Assembly (NCBI GenBank): GCA_029547205.1
Contig: JAKPPT010000070.1
Span: forward strand, 1-64,000
DNA: 64,000 bases
Source: Spirochaetota bacterium
GTDB taxonomy: Bacteria > Spirochaetota > Spirochaetia > Treponematales > UBA12059
Reading direction: 5' to 3'
Each line of letters opens with the position of its first letter. Positions within the stretch are counted from its first letter, which is position 1. Both the position numbers and the translations under genes were made by a program. The notes beneath the pieces are model-generated. The model searched no databases, had not been told where the DNA came from, and saw only the letters and a list, made by a program, of their open reading frames with translations. Positions 51,971-62,424 of this stretch are shown here, one piece after another.

Positions 51971-52109
51971 AAATATCGTAACTTTACTTATGACACATAT
52001 ACAAACACTATACAATGTAGTTATATCACATTTGTATCAGCTTGTACATGATAACCTATGCCGAATTTCCCTGCAGCTACGCTACAAATCAGCATCACTA
52101 ATACTGTTT

Positions 52110-52194
52110 CGGAGCAGGGGGGATTCGAACCCCCGGTACCTCGCGGTACAACGGTTTTCAAGACCGCCTCCTTAAACCACTCGGACACCGCTCC
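52110..52194 (-). tRNA. tRNA-Ser (anticodon TGA)
   Basis: An 85-base type II tRNA with acceptor GGAGCGG/CTGCTCC and discriminator G, anticodon loop CTTGAAA, a long variable arm and T arm GGGGG-TTCGAAT-CCCCC. It is the first gene of the cluster, next to the promoter. Confidence 0.95.
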
Positions 52195-52208
52195 TTGAAC
52201 GCCGACAT

Positions 52209-52238
52209 ATATTAAAGAAAATAGCATTGATTTGTCAA
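52209..52238 (-). promoter_or_regulatory. Promoter of the tRNA-Ser/Arg cluster
   Basis: On the minus strand TTGACA (52238-52233), an 18-base spacer and TAATAT (52214-52209), about 15 bases before tRNA-Ser(TGA). It is a strong match. Confidence 0.8.
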
Positions 52239-52323
52239 GCTATGTGACTTTTACCTTTTATGGTGTTAATCAATTTAATTGCGTACTTTATATTGCTATG
52301 ATACAGTTATATAAGAGGTTTTA

Positions 52324-53031
52324 ATGATAAAGTCTAAAATTCTCTGTTTATTGCAATTACTAGCGTTCAGTATTATCGCACTCTTATGTATCATGATGGT
52401 TTTGCTATCATCAACAGAACGGAACACCGCCATTAGCAGCAGTCAATTTGTATTGTTAGTAGCAATTGGAATACCGCTTGCAGTTCTGACAAGTCTTTTT
52501 ATAACTTTTTTTACAATTTCTAGAATATTTGCATATAGATTCACCGGGTATCTTTATATTTTTATTTATCTTTTTTCTGTTTTTTTTGCATGGTATTTTT
52601 TAGCTAGATTGCTCCCTCAATTTTCTCGAATTGATATTATCCAGTCTGGTAAACCTCTCTTTGCAATACTTCCAGAGTATAATCAGTGTATTATTACTCT
52701 ATTTGAACTCACGCAGGTATCATTCTTCAAGGCTCTTTTCAGTATTGCATACAGTTCACTGTTTTTTGCTTCCTTTTGGGGAATAACTCGTATTACACCT
52801 TCACGACATCTCATTGGAGCTTTACTAATGCCAGTAATCTTTCTTGCATCACTGTATTTATATGGATTTATCCATTCACCACTTTTTCTACAGTTCATAA
52901 CCGAAACTATTAAACTTAAAATCGAACCAGAATATTTTTCATATGTTTCAGCTTGTATTATTATACTCACTGCACTGGGATTTGATATGCTATTTTCATA
53001 TAAACCAGTAGGAAAGAAGAAAACCGTATGA
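52324..53031 (+). CDS. Polytopic membrane protein of unknown function
   Basis: A 235-residue protein with six or so membrane helices (for example LLQLLAFSIIALLCIMMVLL at the start and YVSACIIILTALGFDMLF near the end). No motif is recognised. AGAGG precedes the ATG. The stop overlaps the start of the next gene by 4 bases (ATGA), so the two products are probably made together and may form one complex. Confidence 0.75.
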   Translation: MIKSKILCLLQLLAFSIIALLCIMMVLLSSTERNTAISSSQFVLLVAIGIPLAVLTSLFITFFTISRIFAYRFTGYLYIFIYLFSVFFAWYFLARLLPQFSRIDIIQSGKPLFAILPEYNQCIITLFELTQVSFFKALFSIAYSSLFFASFWGITRITPSRHLIGALLMPVIFLASLYLYGFIHSPLFLQFITETIKLKIEPEYFSYVSACIIILTALGFDMLFSYKPVGKKKTV

Positions 53032-54692
53032 ACAAAACATCGCTTTCCGGAATACTGTTTCTCATGCTCTTAGTTTTTTTTATTATTGCTGCAGTATGGC
53101 ATGCTGTTAGTTCTATGATATTTATTCTTCCCCGTTATTTCTTTTCATGGGTCTTACTATCAGGTCTAATAAGCCTCTTTACAGTTACACCTGCAATTCT
53201 CCTTGTCGGATCAGCATTTCATGCAGAAAGCATGCCTACAACGAGCAGCTTTCATGATGTTGTTATTCGAGAATTACTTCCCTCATTTATTTTTGCTCTC
53301 ATACTCACTATAGGATATATTTTTATTCTTCCTCCTGTCGAAAATCGTAAAACCTGGTTTGAACAAACCAGCTCAACTTTTAATAACGCAATTAAAAGTG
53401 CTGAAAATGCTTATAAGAATAAAAATTACAATGAAACGTTGCAATATTTAATCATTGCTCGAAGCATCGATCCTAAGAATCCTCAGTATACAAAACTATA
53501 TGACTCGGTAATAGAAACGGTACAATCAAAAATGCAAGCATACAAACCAGAAGACACAATTATACAAAATACGGATAACTGGCAAAACAGCAACAGCCTG
53601 TACCTCGCTGCACTAAAGGCAAAAGAAGCAGGTAAGCTGCTCGATGCCCACTATCTTGCACGACGAGCACTTACATTAAATCCAAACCGCAAAGAAATTC
53701 AGGCGCTCATTACCGAAACATGGAAGCTTATCAATCAGCAGAAGCAAGATCCTAAAGAAGTTGAAGAAGCAGAACTGTTTAATAAAAAAATTGAAGGCTA
53801 TACATACTATGATTCGGGTCGTTTTCTTGAAGCATATCAGCTGTTTTCTGCACTCGCTAAAAAACATGGTGACGATCCTGATATAAAATTATTTCTTTCC
53901 AGAAGCATGGAGCAGCTTAAAACAATAGCTTTTTTCATTGAAGAAGATGTTTCCGCTTTTTTACGTGCTACAGCTGTTCCTTTTTCAGCAAATTTATCAA
54001 CTGATAATATCGTTCTTCGAGTTGTTGCATCTGCAGCAGTATCTTCGTTCGAAGGAGTCTATTTCCGTGATCTTAAAGTACAAATGGAAAAACCTCAGCT
54101 ATATAGTTTTGAAACTCCATTTGCACGACTCAAAGGAAACATACTGACAATACGTGCTGTTGACAGAGAGAATCCCGTTAACCATTGGGAACCTCTCTGG
54201 AAAATTGGAAAGCAGGATCCTGATGGTGTGATTATGAATTTCCCACTAACCGAAGAGCAAGCGGATATTTTGCTGCTCCTTTTTCAGAAACCTCAAAACA
54301 TTCCAGCTTACAAGCTTTGGGACAGTATAAAAGTAGCTGAACGCTACCGTATCAATACTACTGAAATATACCTTGAAGTCAGCAGAAGACTGGCCTATCC
54401 TTTTACTCTTCTTATGGTCATTATTTTTGGTATTGGCCTGGGACTTAGATTCCGAACAACCCAAAACGATAGCTTTTTGATGCAATTTGTTGGTTCCTGC
54501 ATTTTGGTACCAGGTGTGATGTCACCATTGAATATAATTGCCAAAATTGGGTTTAGTGCTGAACGGCTAATCCATCAGTACACGAAAGAAACAACATTCA
54601 TGCTTGCATGGCTAGCTGTGCTGTTATGTACAACTTTTATAGTTATCTTTATTTCAGCAAAAATATCAGCGTTTTTCGTTCGTCACCGATAA
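53028..54692 (+). CDS. Membrane protein with central TPR region
   Basis: A 554-residue protein with about three N-terminal membrane helices (residues ~5-110), a helical TPR-like domain (TFNNAIKSAENAYKNKNYNETLQYLIIARSIDP is a typical unit; a second is near 245), a beta-rich part, and three C-terminal helices (YPFTLLMVIIFGIGLGLRF onward). The last part recalls the LptF/LptG permease end (RLAYPF...GLGLRFR), so it and its overlapping partner could be a diverged envelope lipid export pair. That is only a suggestion. One palindrome copy is read as LVPGV between helices near residue 496. Confidence 0.65.
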   Translation: MNKTSLSGILFLMLLVFFIIAAVWHAVSSMIFILPRYFFSWVLLSGLISLFTVTPAILLVGSAFHAESMPTTSSFHDVVIRELLPSFIFALILTIGYIFILPPVENRKTWFEQTSSTFNNAIKSAENAYKNKNYNETLQYLIIARSIDPKNPQYTKLYDSVIETVQSKMQAYKPEDTIIQNTDNWQNSNSLYLAALKAKEAGKLLDAHYLARRALTLNPNRKEIQALITETWKLINQQKQDPKEVEEAELFNKKIEGYTYYDSGRFLEAYQLFSALAKKHGDDPDIKLFLSRSMEQLKTIAFFIEEDVSAFLRATAVPFSANLSTDNIVLRVVASAAVSSFEGVYFRDLKVQMEKPQLYSFETPFARLKGNILTIRAVDRENPVNHWEPLWKIGKQDPDGVIMNFPLTEEQADILLLLFQKPQNIPAYKLWDSIKVAERYRINTTEIYLEVSRRLAYPFTLLMVIIFGIGLGLRFRTTQNDSFLMQFVGSCILVPGVMSPLNIIAKIGFSAERLIHQYTKETTFMLAWLAVLLCTTFIVIFISAKISAFFVRHR

Positions 54693-54714
54693 ATGTTGCT
54701 TCTTTCGTATCTAT

Positions 54715-56115
54715 TCAATCCTGCGCACGTTCAATACATGCACCTAATCCTTTTAGTCTTTCGACGATATGTTCGTAGCCTCGTTCTATCTGGTAAACAT
54801 TGCGAATACAGCTGGTACCTTCTGCGCACAGTGCTGCAATCACCATTGCCATTCCGGCTCTCACATCTGGTGATACTAATTCGGTTCCATGCAGACGAGC
54901 TGGTCCTGAAACGACAGCCCTATGTGGATCACAGAGTACAATGCGTGCACCCATACCAATGAGCTTATCTACAAAAAACATGCGTGATTCAAACATTTTT
55001 TCGTGAATCAACACAGTGCCTTCAACCTGAGTTGCCACTACCGTCATGATTGATGTCAAATCAGGCGGGAATCCTGGCCATGGTGCATCATCAATTTTTG
55101 GAATTTGTCCGCCCAAATCCGGTACGACGCGCATTACCTGTCCTGGTTTCATAATGAGGTCGAAACCCGTTTCGACACCTGGTACCGAATTAACATTTCT
55201 AGTTGCATTTTCAGCGCTGACAGCACCGCCACCCGTTTCGACACCTGGTACCGCATAAACGGTTGTGGATGAGACACCTTGAGCAGGAGCAATGGTCCAG
55301 CTTATTCCAAGCTTTCCAAAAGCAAGCTTGATCATTCGTAAATCATCAGGATTAACTCCCTGGATTACCAGATCACTTCTTGTAACAGCTCCGAGTCCAA
55401 TAAAGCTTCCCACTTCCATAAAATCAGGACCAATCGAAAAATCGGTACCATGTAATGCTTGCACACCCTCAATTGTGATGATATTTGAACCAATGCCAGC
55501 TATTTTTGCACCCATACTATTGAGCATTTTACATACATCCTGGACATGGGGCTCACTAGCAGCATTTCTTATAACGGTAGTACCCTCTGCAAGTGCTGCA
55601 GCCATAACCGCGTTCTCAGTAGCGGTTACTGATGCTTCATCAAGAAAAATATCAGTACCTTTAAGCTTATTTGTTGTAAATTCAAAAACGCCATCGATTT
55701 CGACCCGTGCACCTAGTGCTTCAAGTGCAAGCAAATGTGTATCAACCCGTCTTCTTCCTATTACATCTCCTCCAGGAGGAGGCAATACCACACAGCCCTT
55801 TCTGGCCAACACTGAACCTGCAAACAATATTGATGCACGAACTTTTGCTGCAAGATCTGCTGGGATTGTAGTAGTGGTAAATTCGTTTGCATGAATCTTC
55901 CATGCGTTACATCCCAGTGGCTCAACATGAGCACCCAATGCTCTACAAATTGCCAGCATAACTCTGACGTCTTCGATGTCGGGAATATTCCTCAGAACGA
56001 CAGGTTCTGCTGATAACAACGCTGCACTGATACAGGGGAGCGCTGCATTCTTATTGCCGCTTATTTTTATGGTTCCCTTTAAGGGATGTCCACCTTCGAT
56101 AATATATTTGTTCAT
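54715..56115 (-). CDS. murA: UDP-N-acetylglucosamine 1-carboxyvinyltransferase
   Basis: A 466-residue enzyme of the first committed step of peptidoglycan synthesis (enolpyruvyl transfer from PEP). The ATG of [20 protein letters not shown] is chosen. The frame continues 126 codons upstream only because it crosses stop-free palindrome repeats. Conserved parts are [16 protein letters not shown], the active-site loop [15 protein letters not shown], and [13 protein letters not shown]. The usual catalytic Cys of the loop is Asp here (GAT at 55765-55767), as in naturally fosfomycin-resistant MurA. A ~35-residue insert near 288-318 carries two VPGVETG units made by palindrome copies. Confidence 0.94.
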   Translation of the reverse strand: MNKYIIEGGHPLKGTIKISGNKNAALPCISAALLSAEPVVLRNIPDIEDVRVMLAICRALGAHVEPLGCNAWKIHANEFTTTTIPADLAAKVRASILFAGSVLARKGCVVLPPPGGDVIGRRRVDTHLLALEALGARVEIDGVFEFTTNKLKGTDIFLDEASVTATENAVMAAALAEGTTVIRNAASEPHVQDVCKMLNSMGAKIAGIGSNIITIEGVQALHGTDFSIGPDFMEVGSFIGLGAVTRSDLVIQGVNPDDLRMIKLAFGKLGISWTIAPAQGVSSTTVYAVPGVETGGGAVSAENATRNVNSVPGVETGFDLIMKPGQVMRVVPDLGGQIPKIDDAPWPGFPPDLTSIMTVVATQVEGTVLIHEKMFESRMFFVDKLIGMGARIVLCDPHRAVVSGPARLHGTELVSPDVRAGMAMVIAALCAEGTSCIRNVYQIERGYEHIVERLKGLGACIERAQD

Positions 56116-56154
56116 AGCTGCATCGTATCGAAGGTAAAAACATACGTCAATGGT

Positions 56155-56495
56155 AGGACACCTGGTACCATGTGCCTCAAGTGCCACAGGCTTATTCGGT
56201 ACGGGCACACCTCGGCACAAGGACACTAGGTACCGGTATATGGACACCTGGTACCAGATAGTACCGGGTCGGTATGTGAACACCTGGTACCGGATGATGC
56301 GATACCTCGGTACGGGGACTAGGGCACCAACACTGACAGCTGACACGAAGACACCTAAGGTAGGACACCTGGTACCGTCCAGACATGAGCTGAACAACCG
56401 CCCCGATATAAATTGCGGTAAATTTTGGTACCAGGTGTGCTGATATGTGCTGAACAAACGCCCCGATATAAATTTCGGTACCAGGTGTGACATGA
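56155..56495. repeat. Palindrome cluster between murA and fhs
   Basis: Copies start near 56158, 56245, 56280, 56365, 56427 and 56479, in both orientations, with intermediate pieces such as GACACTAGGTACCGG. Two units share CAACCGCCCCGATATAAATT before GGTACCAGGTGTG. No gene lies between 56116 and 56560. Confidence 0.85.
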
Positions 56496-56502
56496 ATTGT
56501 AT

Positions 56503-56531
56503 TTGACCAATTAAAAAATTAGCCTTACATT
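56503..56531 (+). promoter_or_regulatory. Promoter of fhs
   Basis: TTGACC (56503-56508), a 17-base spacer and TACATT (56526-56531), 30 bases before the start codon and directly to the right of the last palindrome copy. Confidence 0.7.
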
Positions 56532-56560
56532 AAAAGATGAATTGCGACAAGGAGGGTTCT

Positions 56561-58324
56561 ATGAGCATTGCTAAACAAAAACCAGTTCCAAGTGATATCG
56601 AAATTGCACAAAAAGCAGAAATTAAACCAATTGTCTCTATTGCAGAAAACTATGGAATCTGTGATGACTGTATAGATCATTTTGGTAAGTATAAGGCAAA
56701 AGTACGGCTTGAGTTCCTAAAACAAAACCAGGATGCCCCTAAACGGGCAAAATATATCGATGTAACTGCTATATCACCAACACCACTAGGAGAAGGAAAA
56801 ACTACAACAACAGTCGGTCTGACTCAAGGATTAGGATTGCTGGGATATAAAGCAGCCTGTGCCATCCGACAACCTTCAATGGGACCAACATTTGGCATAA
56901 AAGGTGGCGCAGCCGGCGGCGGTTATAGCCAGATAGTACCAATGGAAGATTTTAACCTGCATCTTACTGGCGATATACATGCAGTCTCCGCAGCACACAA
57001 CCTATGTGCAACCGCACTCGATGCGCGCATTTATCATGAGCTTCGTTGGTCTGATGAGTTTTTTGCAAAACAGGGGATGACAAAACTCAATGTTGATCCG
57101 TATAACGTTTTCTGGCGCAGAGTTGTTGATATGAATGATCGGGCATTACGCAATATCATCCTCGGAATCAATGGAGTAGAAAACGGACCGCTCCGTCAAT
57201 CTGGTTTTGATATTGCCGTGGCAAGTGAAGTAATGGCTATCCTCGCATTAGCAAAAGACCTCAGAGACTTACGAGAACGCATCGGAAAAATAATCCTTGC
57301 CCTCGATAAAAAAGGAAACCCAATAACAACAGAAATGCTAGGAGTTGCTGGAGCAATGACTATTTTACTTAAAGATGCTATCAAGCCTAACATTCTTCAG
57401 ACGCTTGAAGAACAGCTTGCTTTCGTCCATGCCGGACCTTTTGCAAACATCGCTCATGGCAATTCATCGATTATTGCAGATCTCGTAGCAACTAAAGTTG
57501 CTGATTATGTCGTCACTGAAAGCGGTTTTGGTGCTGATATGGGGTTTGAAAAATTTGTTGATATCAAGTGCCGCACAAGCAGAATATTCCCCGATGCTGC
57601 GGTTCTCGTTGTTACCGTACGTGCACTCAAAATGCATGGTGGCGGACCAAAGGTTACTCCAGGAAAACCACTCGCAACAGCATATACCGAGGAAAATCTT
57701 GAGCTTGTCAATAAAGGTCTATCAAACATGCTTGCACACCTCGATATCTTGCGAAAATTTGGAATTCCTACCGTGGTTGCAATCAATGCATTTCCTTCTG
57801 ATACTCAACAAGAGTGGGATATTATCCGCAATGCTGCACTTAAAGCTGGAGCAGTAGATGCTGTTGTATCGTATCATTGGGCAGAAGGAGGAGAAGGTGC
57901 TCTCGAACTTGCCAAGGCAGTTGAAAAGGCTACTCAAATACCCAGTAAAGTTATGCCTTTTTACCCGCTCGACCTTTCAATTAAAGAAAAAATCGAACGA
58001 ATTGCTCATGAAATTTACGGTGCAGACCATGTTTCTTACTCTGTTGAAGCAGAAGAAGCTATCGAGCGTTTTTCAAAACTTGGATTTGACAAATTACCAA
58101 TCTGTATGGCAAAGACTCAATACTCGTTATCACATGATCCTAGTCTCAAAGGTGCTCCGATAGGGTTCATTTTCCCGATCAATGATGTGCGGCTTGCAGC
58201 TGGCGCGGGTTTCATCTATCCGCTCTCTGGCGATATAAACACTATGCCAGGCCTTTCGAGTAAACCTGGATATATGGGCATGGATATTGATCCGGATACA
58301 GGGAAAATATCTGGGCTTTCATAA
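56561..58324 (+). CDS. fhs: Formate-tetrahydrofolate ligase
   Basis: A 587-residue enzyme that makes 10-formyl-THF from formate, ATP and THF. The P-loop-like SPTPLGEGKTTTTVGLTQGL is near residue 75. The family sequence continues without gaps (FGIKGGAAGGGYSQIVPMEDFNLHLTGD, RALKMHGGGPKVTPG). The ATG at 56561 follows AAGGAGGG; one eight codons earlier has no such site. No palindrome copy lies within it. In spirochaetes it may serve folate one-carbon supply or reductive acetogenesis. No other Wood-Ljungdahl gene is in the window, so the second is not shown. Confidence 0.96.
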   Translation: MSIAKQKPVPSDIEIAQKAEIKPIVSIAENYGICDDCIDHFGKYKAKVRLEFLKQNQDAPKRAKYIDVTAISPTPLGEGKTTTTVGLTQGLGLLGYKAACAIRQPSMGPTFGIKGGAAGGGYSQIVPMEDFNLHLTGDIHAVSAAHNLCATALDARIYHELRWSDEFFAKQGMTKLNVDPYNVFWRRVVDMNDRALRNIILGINGVENGPLRQSGFDIAVASEVMAILALAKDLRDLRERIGKIILALDKKGNPITTEMLGVAGAMTILLKDAIKPNILQTLEEQLAFVHAGPFANIAHGNSSIIADLVATKVADYVVTESGFGADMGFEKFVDIKCRTSRIFPDAAVLVVTVRALKMHGGGPKVTPGKPLATAYTEENLELVNKGLSNMLAHLDILRKFGIPTVVAINAFPSDTQQEWDIIRNAALKAGAVDAVVSYHWAEGGEGALELAKAVEKATQIPSKVMPFYPLDLSIKEKIERIAHEIYGADHVSYSVEAEEAIERFSKLGFDKLPICMAKTQYSLSHDPSLKGAPIGFIFPINDVRLAAGAGFIYPLSGDINTMPGLSSKPGYMGMDIDPDTGKISGLS

Positions 58325-58766
58325 CCAGAGTTTCCTTAAAATTAGTACCAGTTTAGACACATTACTTCTTCTCAACATATCACCTGCCAGCGAGTGCATC
58401 GACGCTCTGACGAGGGACACCTGGTACTGAATAGTGTTCCGAGCCGCGTTTCCTACCGAGCACTTCCTACCACATTGACACCTGGTACCAAGAGAATTAC
58501 ATCTGGCACCACAATTAGCTTCGGTGGGGCGATTCGAGCGGTAATAAAGAGGCACACCTGGTACCAAAAGAAGCACTTGTACAGTCAACGGAAGCTGACC
58601 AATTTCCGACCGCCCCGTAATAAAAAGCACACCTGGTACCAGGTGAAGTGTGGTACCAGGTGAAGTTCCCTGAGCAGTACCTGGAGAAAAAGATACAGGT
58701 GGCAGTAGCAGCGACAAAGAGCACCAAAGATGCCATAGCAACTTAACTGTTCCTCTGTTTCAGAAC
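58325..58766. repeat. Palindrome cluster between fhs and the TPR gene
   Basis: Copies start near 58419, 58479, 58555 and 58630. At 58630-58670 two abut (ACACCTGGTACCAGGTGAAG then GGTACCAGGTGAAG), showing the full 18-base palindrome form. No gene is visible between the two stop codons of the flanking convergent genes. Confidence 0.85.
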
Positions 58767-61700
58767 TTATTGCGGGAACTTCATATCTGCTTTGATTGGT
58801 TTATCGAGTATGATATCGATATCACGTTTGGGGTGAAGGACAAAATCAAGATTAAAGAAGCCATAATTTTTTTCGTCGGACCGAATCATTGTTTTTTGAT
58901 CACGGGTCAATGAGTCAAATAAGCGAGCTGACTCGGTGAACTGCACCATTGCATCTGCACGTTTTGAGCTGTCACCCATTACGTTTGCAATACGGAGATA
59001 GGCAGCTCCCAGGTTATTACGAGCTGCAACAAGCAGGCGAACTATTTCTTCATGTGATGGACGCTGTTGAGGATCAGGATTGGGTATTAAATCAAGTTCA
59101 GTCTGAAGCCTGTCGACAAGAGCTTTGTAATAGCTCTGTGCAGCAAAATAGTCTCCTCGCATGTATAGTGTATTTCCAAGAGCCATTAAAAGATAAGGGG
59201 TTGGTTTGCTATTCAAACTAGCCCGATAAAAATATTCTAATGCTGTTTTATAATCATCGAGCGTTTCTTTTTTATAATAAATATATCCACGATGGTAATC
59301 CATCTCTGGTGTAACATATCCATTATCCTCTGCTTTTGCATACAGAGCAACAGCAGCTGTGTAGTTTTCTGGTTCATAAAAATAAACATCTCCAAGCAAT
59401 GCATATGCTTTGCCAAATTCTTTTGACTTAGGAAATCTTAATTCTTCTAGTGATTGTTCATACCGTTTTATGCACTGCTCAAGTTTTTTCATAGCATCCA
59501 GATCTCGTTTACCCTTTAGATATAGTTCACTTAAGCGAATAAGGTCTAACAAATATCGTTTTGTCTGCCTATTATCCAAACCTCTCTCGCCATCAGTTTT
59601 TTCAAAAGTAAAAACTGAATTTTCAAGAGCATTTAATTCTTTATCATACAGCATCGATTTTCTAAACCATCGTGCAATGGCAGAATGAGCTTCTGGCACA
59701 TATGGTTCATTTTTTACCGCTTTTGTGAGTAAGTCCTGCACCTGATCGAGGATTTCATGTTCCATAAGGTATTCTGCAAGTTCAGCAAGTGTTGCGGCAG
59801 AAAATTTGCTTTTTTTGTTACCGAGATAATACTTTGCATACGGTGCGATTTCTTTTACATTATCCTTGCCAGTAACTTTTTCCGAACGAATGAGATATAA
59901 GAGCATGAGTTCAAGATACTGATCAGTTTTACCATATTTTTCCATTAACGTGGCAAGCTGAAGTCTTGCTTTGTTATAGATATTTGCTATCTCTTCTGAT
60001 GCTGGTGGTTTATACTGCTGTTCAAGATAGTATGCCCAATTAAGATAATTTCTCACAAGAAAGAGCAGCGCATTCTTATGAAAATAATTCCATTTTACTA
60101 TGCGCTCCATCACTTCTTTTTCTGCATGTGCAAAATCATACTGCAGTTCTGATTTCATCCGTGCATAATCAAGTGTTCCTTTAATATCTTTAGGCCAGTA
60201 ATCATCGCTCAGCAATGTCCAGTAAATCTTTTCCGCCAATACATACTGCCGCTTTTCAATATACTTTTCTGCATATTTATAAAACCATGGCTTCATTCGC
60301 CACTCATTGGTAGCATCAATAAAGAATTGAAGAGATTCAGGATATTTGTCTTTTATTATTTGATTGTAACCTCGTGTATACAATATTTGCGCATGTATCG
60401 GTCTGTAAATAAAATTATAACCAATAAAGCCAAGGATTCCTAAGCCAATAGCTGCAAGAACAAGTATCTGCAGAACTGGTAATATTGAGTGAATAAAAAT
60501 ATACCTAAAGCTATTTTTTTCTTCTTCAAACGCAGCACCGCGTCTCTTATCGTAACCGCGCGGAACTTCGATTGGCCGGCGCAAGATTTTACTTGCAAGC
60601 TTTGCTGCATCATATGCGCTAGCGCCATCAACGAGCATCTGTATGAGCTCTTTTTGATGGGTCATAGTGCCATGATTGTTTGCAATTATATCTTCTACAC
60701 AGAGCCTTACATTGAGCGGATACGATAGCAGCGTTTCCTGTAGCTCATCAACTTGATCTTCTGTTAACTCAATTGCTACCGGGCTATCATCGACAGGTTT
60801 TTGTATCTCAAGCGGAGCTACAAATGCTGATGTGCCTGGTTTTTCTTGCTTTTTGGGTTCAAAACCTGGAATAGTAAAGGATTCATCCCAACTGCTGTCG
60901 ATTGAAAAGTTTTCAGGCTCGAGTGTCCCTTTTTCAAGTGAAGCAAGCTCTTGATCTAATTCATCGGGTGCGTGAAATGCTTCGGTTCCGATCTCAGGGA
61001 CTTCAATTGATTCTGAACTTGATGATTGTTCCCCAATAGTTGTTTCAGTACTTGAGGTTTCATTTCCAAACGAGAGGCTCTCAAGATCATGAATATCTTC
61101 CATTGAAGGCAAATCAGCAAAATCAGACAATCCTGATGGGGGTTCAACCGTTTCTATGCCCTGCTCGGTACCAGGTGTCGTTTCTGGTGTCGTTTCTTCA
61201 ATATTTGTTGCGGCGGTACCAGGTGTCAAATCCTCCAAATCACCAGAGGTGAAATCTGAAAAATCAGTACCGAACTCAGCAATTGATGATGTATCTGGCG
61301 CAGCTTTTCTATCTGCTCTGTCCACTGGTTTTTGAGATTCCGAAGTAATCCCGTTTTCTTCAGGAAAATCAGATAGAGTTGACATTTCAGACTGGAAATT
61401 AAATCCTTCGAGTTCAGTATCTAAATTGGTACCAGGTTTCGTTTCTTCGATTCCAGCATTCTTCGCTGAACTGACTGTTTCAAAATCTATGCCCAACTCG
61501 GTACCAGGTGTTGGTTCGCTGGGTGTTGTTTCGAAAAATCCTGGTTCCAGTGGTTCAATATCGGTACCAGGTGTCAAATCAGGTGTCAACTCGCCAGGTA
61601 TCATCTCGGATAATGATTCACCGGCTGCTGTACCAGGTGTCGAATCAGGTGCCGCCTCGCTGGTCGTTATATCAGGTATCGCCTCGCTAGTCATTATTTC

Positions 61701-62198
61701 AGGTGTCGTTTCCGTACCTGTCGTTTCCGTACCAGGTGTCGATCCGGGTATCGATCCGATATCGGACATCATTTCTTCTGTACCAGGTGTAGTATCTGAA
61801 ATTAATTCTTCTGTCGCAAAGCTTGCTTCGGGTTCTAAGAGTTTTGCGAGGTCATCGTCAATGCCTTCTGTGGTATCGACAGGTGCACTCAAGGTATCGA
61901 GATTCATGCTTTTGAGAAAGCTGGTATAATCCTCATCGGGCGATGGAGCATCAAGTAAAGACTCAAGTGATGGTTCTTGTTCCTCGATAGGGTTCTCGGT
62001 ACCAGGTGTTTCAGTGCTCTGTGTTGATACTATAAATCTATTCGCATCAAGTGCAGAAGGTTTCCCTTCATCAATTGCTGATGGCGGAGGCAACTCTCTT
62101 ACGTATGGTTGTTCCCCCCATTTTCCGACGGTTTCCTGCTCACCGCCTAATTTGCGAAGATTTTTTTGGAGTTCTGCTAGACGCTTTAATGTTGGCAT
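58767..62198 (-). CDS. Large TPR membrane protein with TPGT-rich N-terminal region
   Basis: An 1143-residue protein. Residues ~30-470 are an acidic, low-complexity region rich in Glu, Thr, Ser and Pro. About a dozen TPGTE/TPGTD/TPGTA units sit in it, each written by a palindrome copy. A folded segment (~490-560) comes next, then one membrane helix (ILVLAAIGLGILGFIGYNF near 580). The rest is TPR-like helical repeats facing the periplasm (QFFIDATNEWRMKPWFYKYAEKY, ALEYFYRASLNSKPTPYLLMALGN). No enzyme motif. Its likely role is scaffolding in the envelope. The copy-rich region lies on the cytosolic side. Confidence 0.8.
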   Translation of the reverse strand: MPTLKRLAELQKNLRKLGGEQETVGKWGEQPYVRELPPPSAIDEGKPSALDANRFIVSTQSTETPGTENPIEEQEPSLESLLDAPSPDEDYTSFLKSMNLDTLSAPVDTTEGIDDDLAKLLEPEASFATEELISDTTPGTEEMMSDIGSIPGSTPGTETTGTETTPEIMTSEAIPDITTSEAAPDSTPGTAAGESLSEMIPGELTPDLTPGTDIEPLEPGFFETTPSEPTPGTELGIDFETVSSAKNAGIEETKPGTNLDTELEGFNFQSEMSTLSDFPEENGITSESQKPVDRADRKAAPDTSSIAEFGTDFSDFTSGDLEDLTPGTAATNIEETTPETTPGTEQGIETVEPPSGLSDFADLPSMEDIHDLESLSFGNETSSTETTIGEQSSSSESIEVPEIGTEAFHAPDELDQELASLEKGTLEPENFSIDSSWDESFTIPGFEPKKQEKPGTSAFVAPLEIQKPVDDSPVAIELTEDQVDELQETLLSYPLNVRLCVEDIIANNHGTMTHQKELIQMLVDGASAYDAAKLASKILRRPIEVPRGYDKRRGAAFEEEKNSFRYIFIHSILPVLQILVLAAIGLGILGFIGYNFIYRPIHAQILYTRGYNQIIKDKYPESLQFFIDATNEWRMKPWFYKYAEKYIEKRQYVLAEKIYWTLLSDDYWPKDIKGTLDYARMKSELQYDFAHAEKEVMERIVKWNYFHKNALLFLVRNYLNWAYYLEQQYKPPASEEIANIYNKARLQLATLMEKYGKTDQYLELMLLYLIRSEKVTGKDNVKEIAPYAKYYLGNKKSKFSAATLAELAEYLMEHEILDQVQDLLTKAVKNEPYVPEAHSAIARWFRKSMLYDKELNALENSVFTFEKTDGERGLDNRQTKRYLLDLIRLSELYLKGKRDLDAMKKLEQCIKRYEQSLEELRFPKSKEFGKAYALLGDVYFYEPENYTAAVALYAKAEDNGYVTPEMDYHRGYIYYKKETLDDYKTALEYFYRASLNSKPTPYLLMALGNTLYMRGDYFAAQSYYKALVDRLQTELDLIPNPDPQQRPSHEEIVRLLVAARNNLGAAYLRIANVMGDSSKRADAMVQFTESARLFDSLTRDQKTMIRSDEKNYGFFNLDFVLHPKRDIDIILDKPIKADMKFPQ

Positions 62199-62424
62199 TC
62201 TTTGAAATTTTCGGCATGTACTATGCCAATCCTTATTGCAAGTATATCAAACTATAGCAACCATATAAATATCAAAAAATTGGTTGTATGAATACTACTA
62301 ATTGTTGATCAATCCAATTCTAATTTTGACATTCTTGTTGACTTTATTGATGAATTAAATAAATCTATCGATTTTATTTATATTGTATTCTATAATGCTT
62401 TATATGATCATTAAGGAGGTTTTT

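Noticed and set aside
51990-52227. Open frames on both strands over tRNA-Ser(TGA)
   Set aside because: They are shadows of the tRNA gene and its flanks, and no protein family fits.
56116-56493. 126-residue N-terminal extension of MurA
   Set aside because: It consists only of palindrome readings (HLVP, YQV) and the family start MNKYIIEGG lies downstream.
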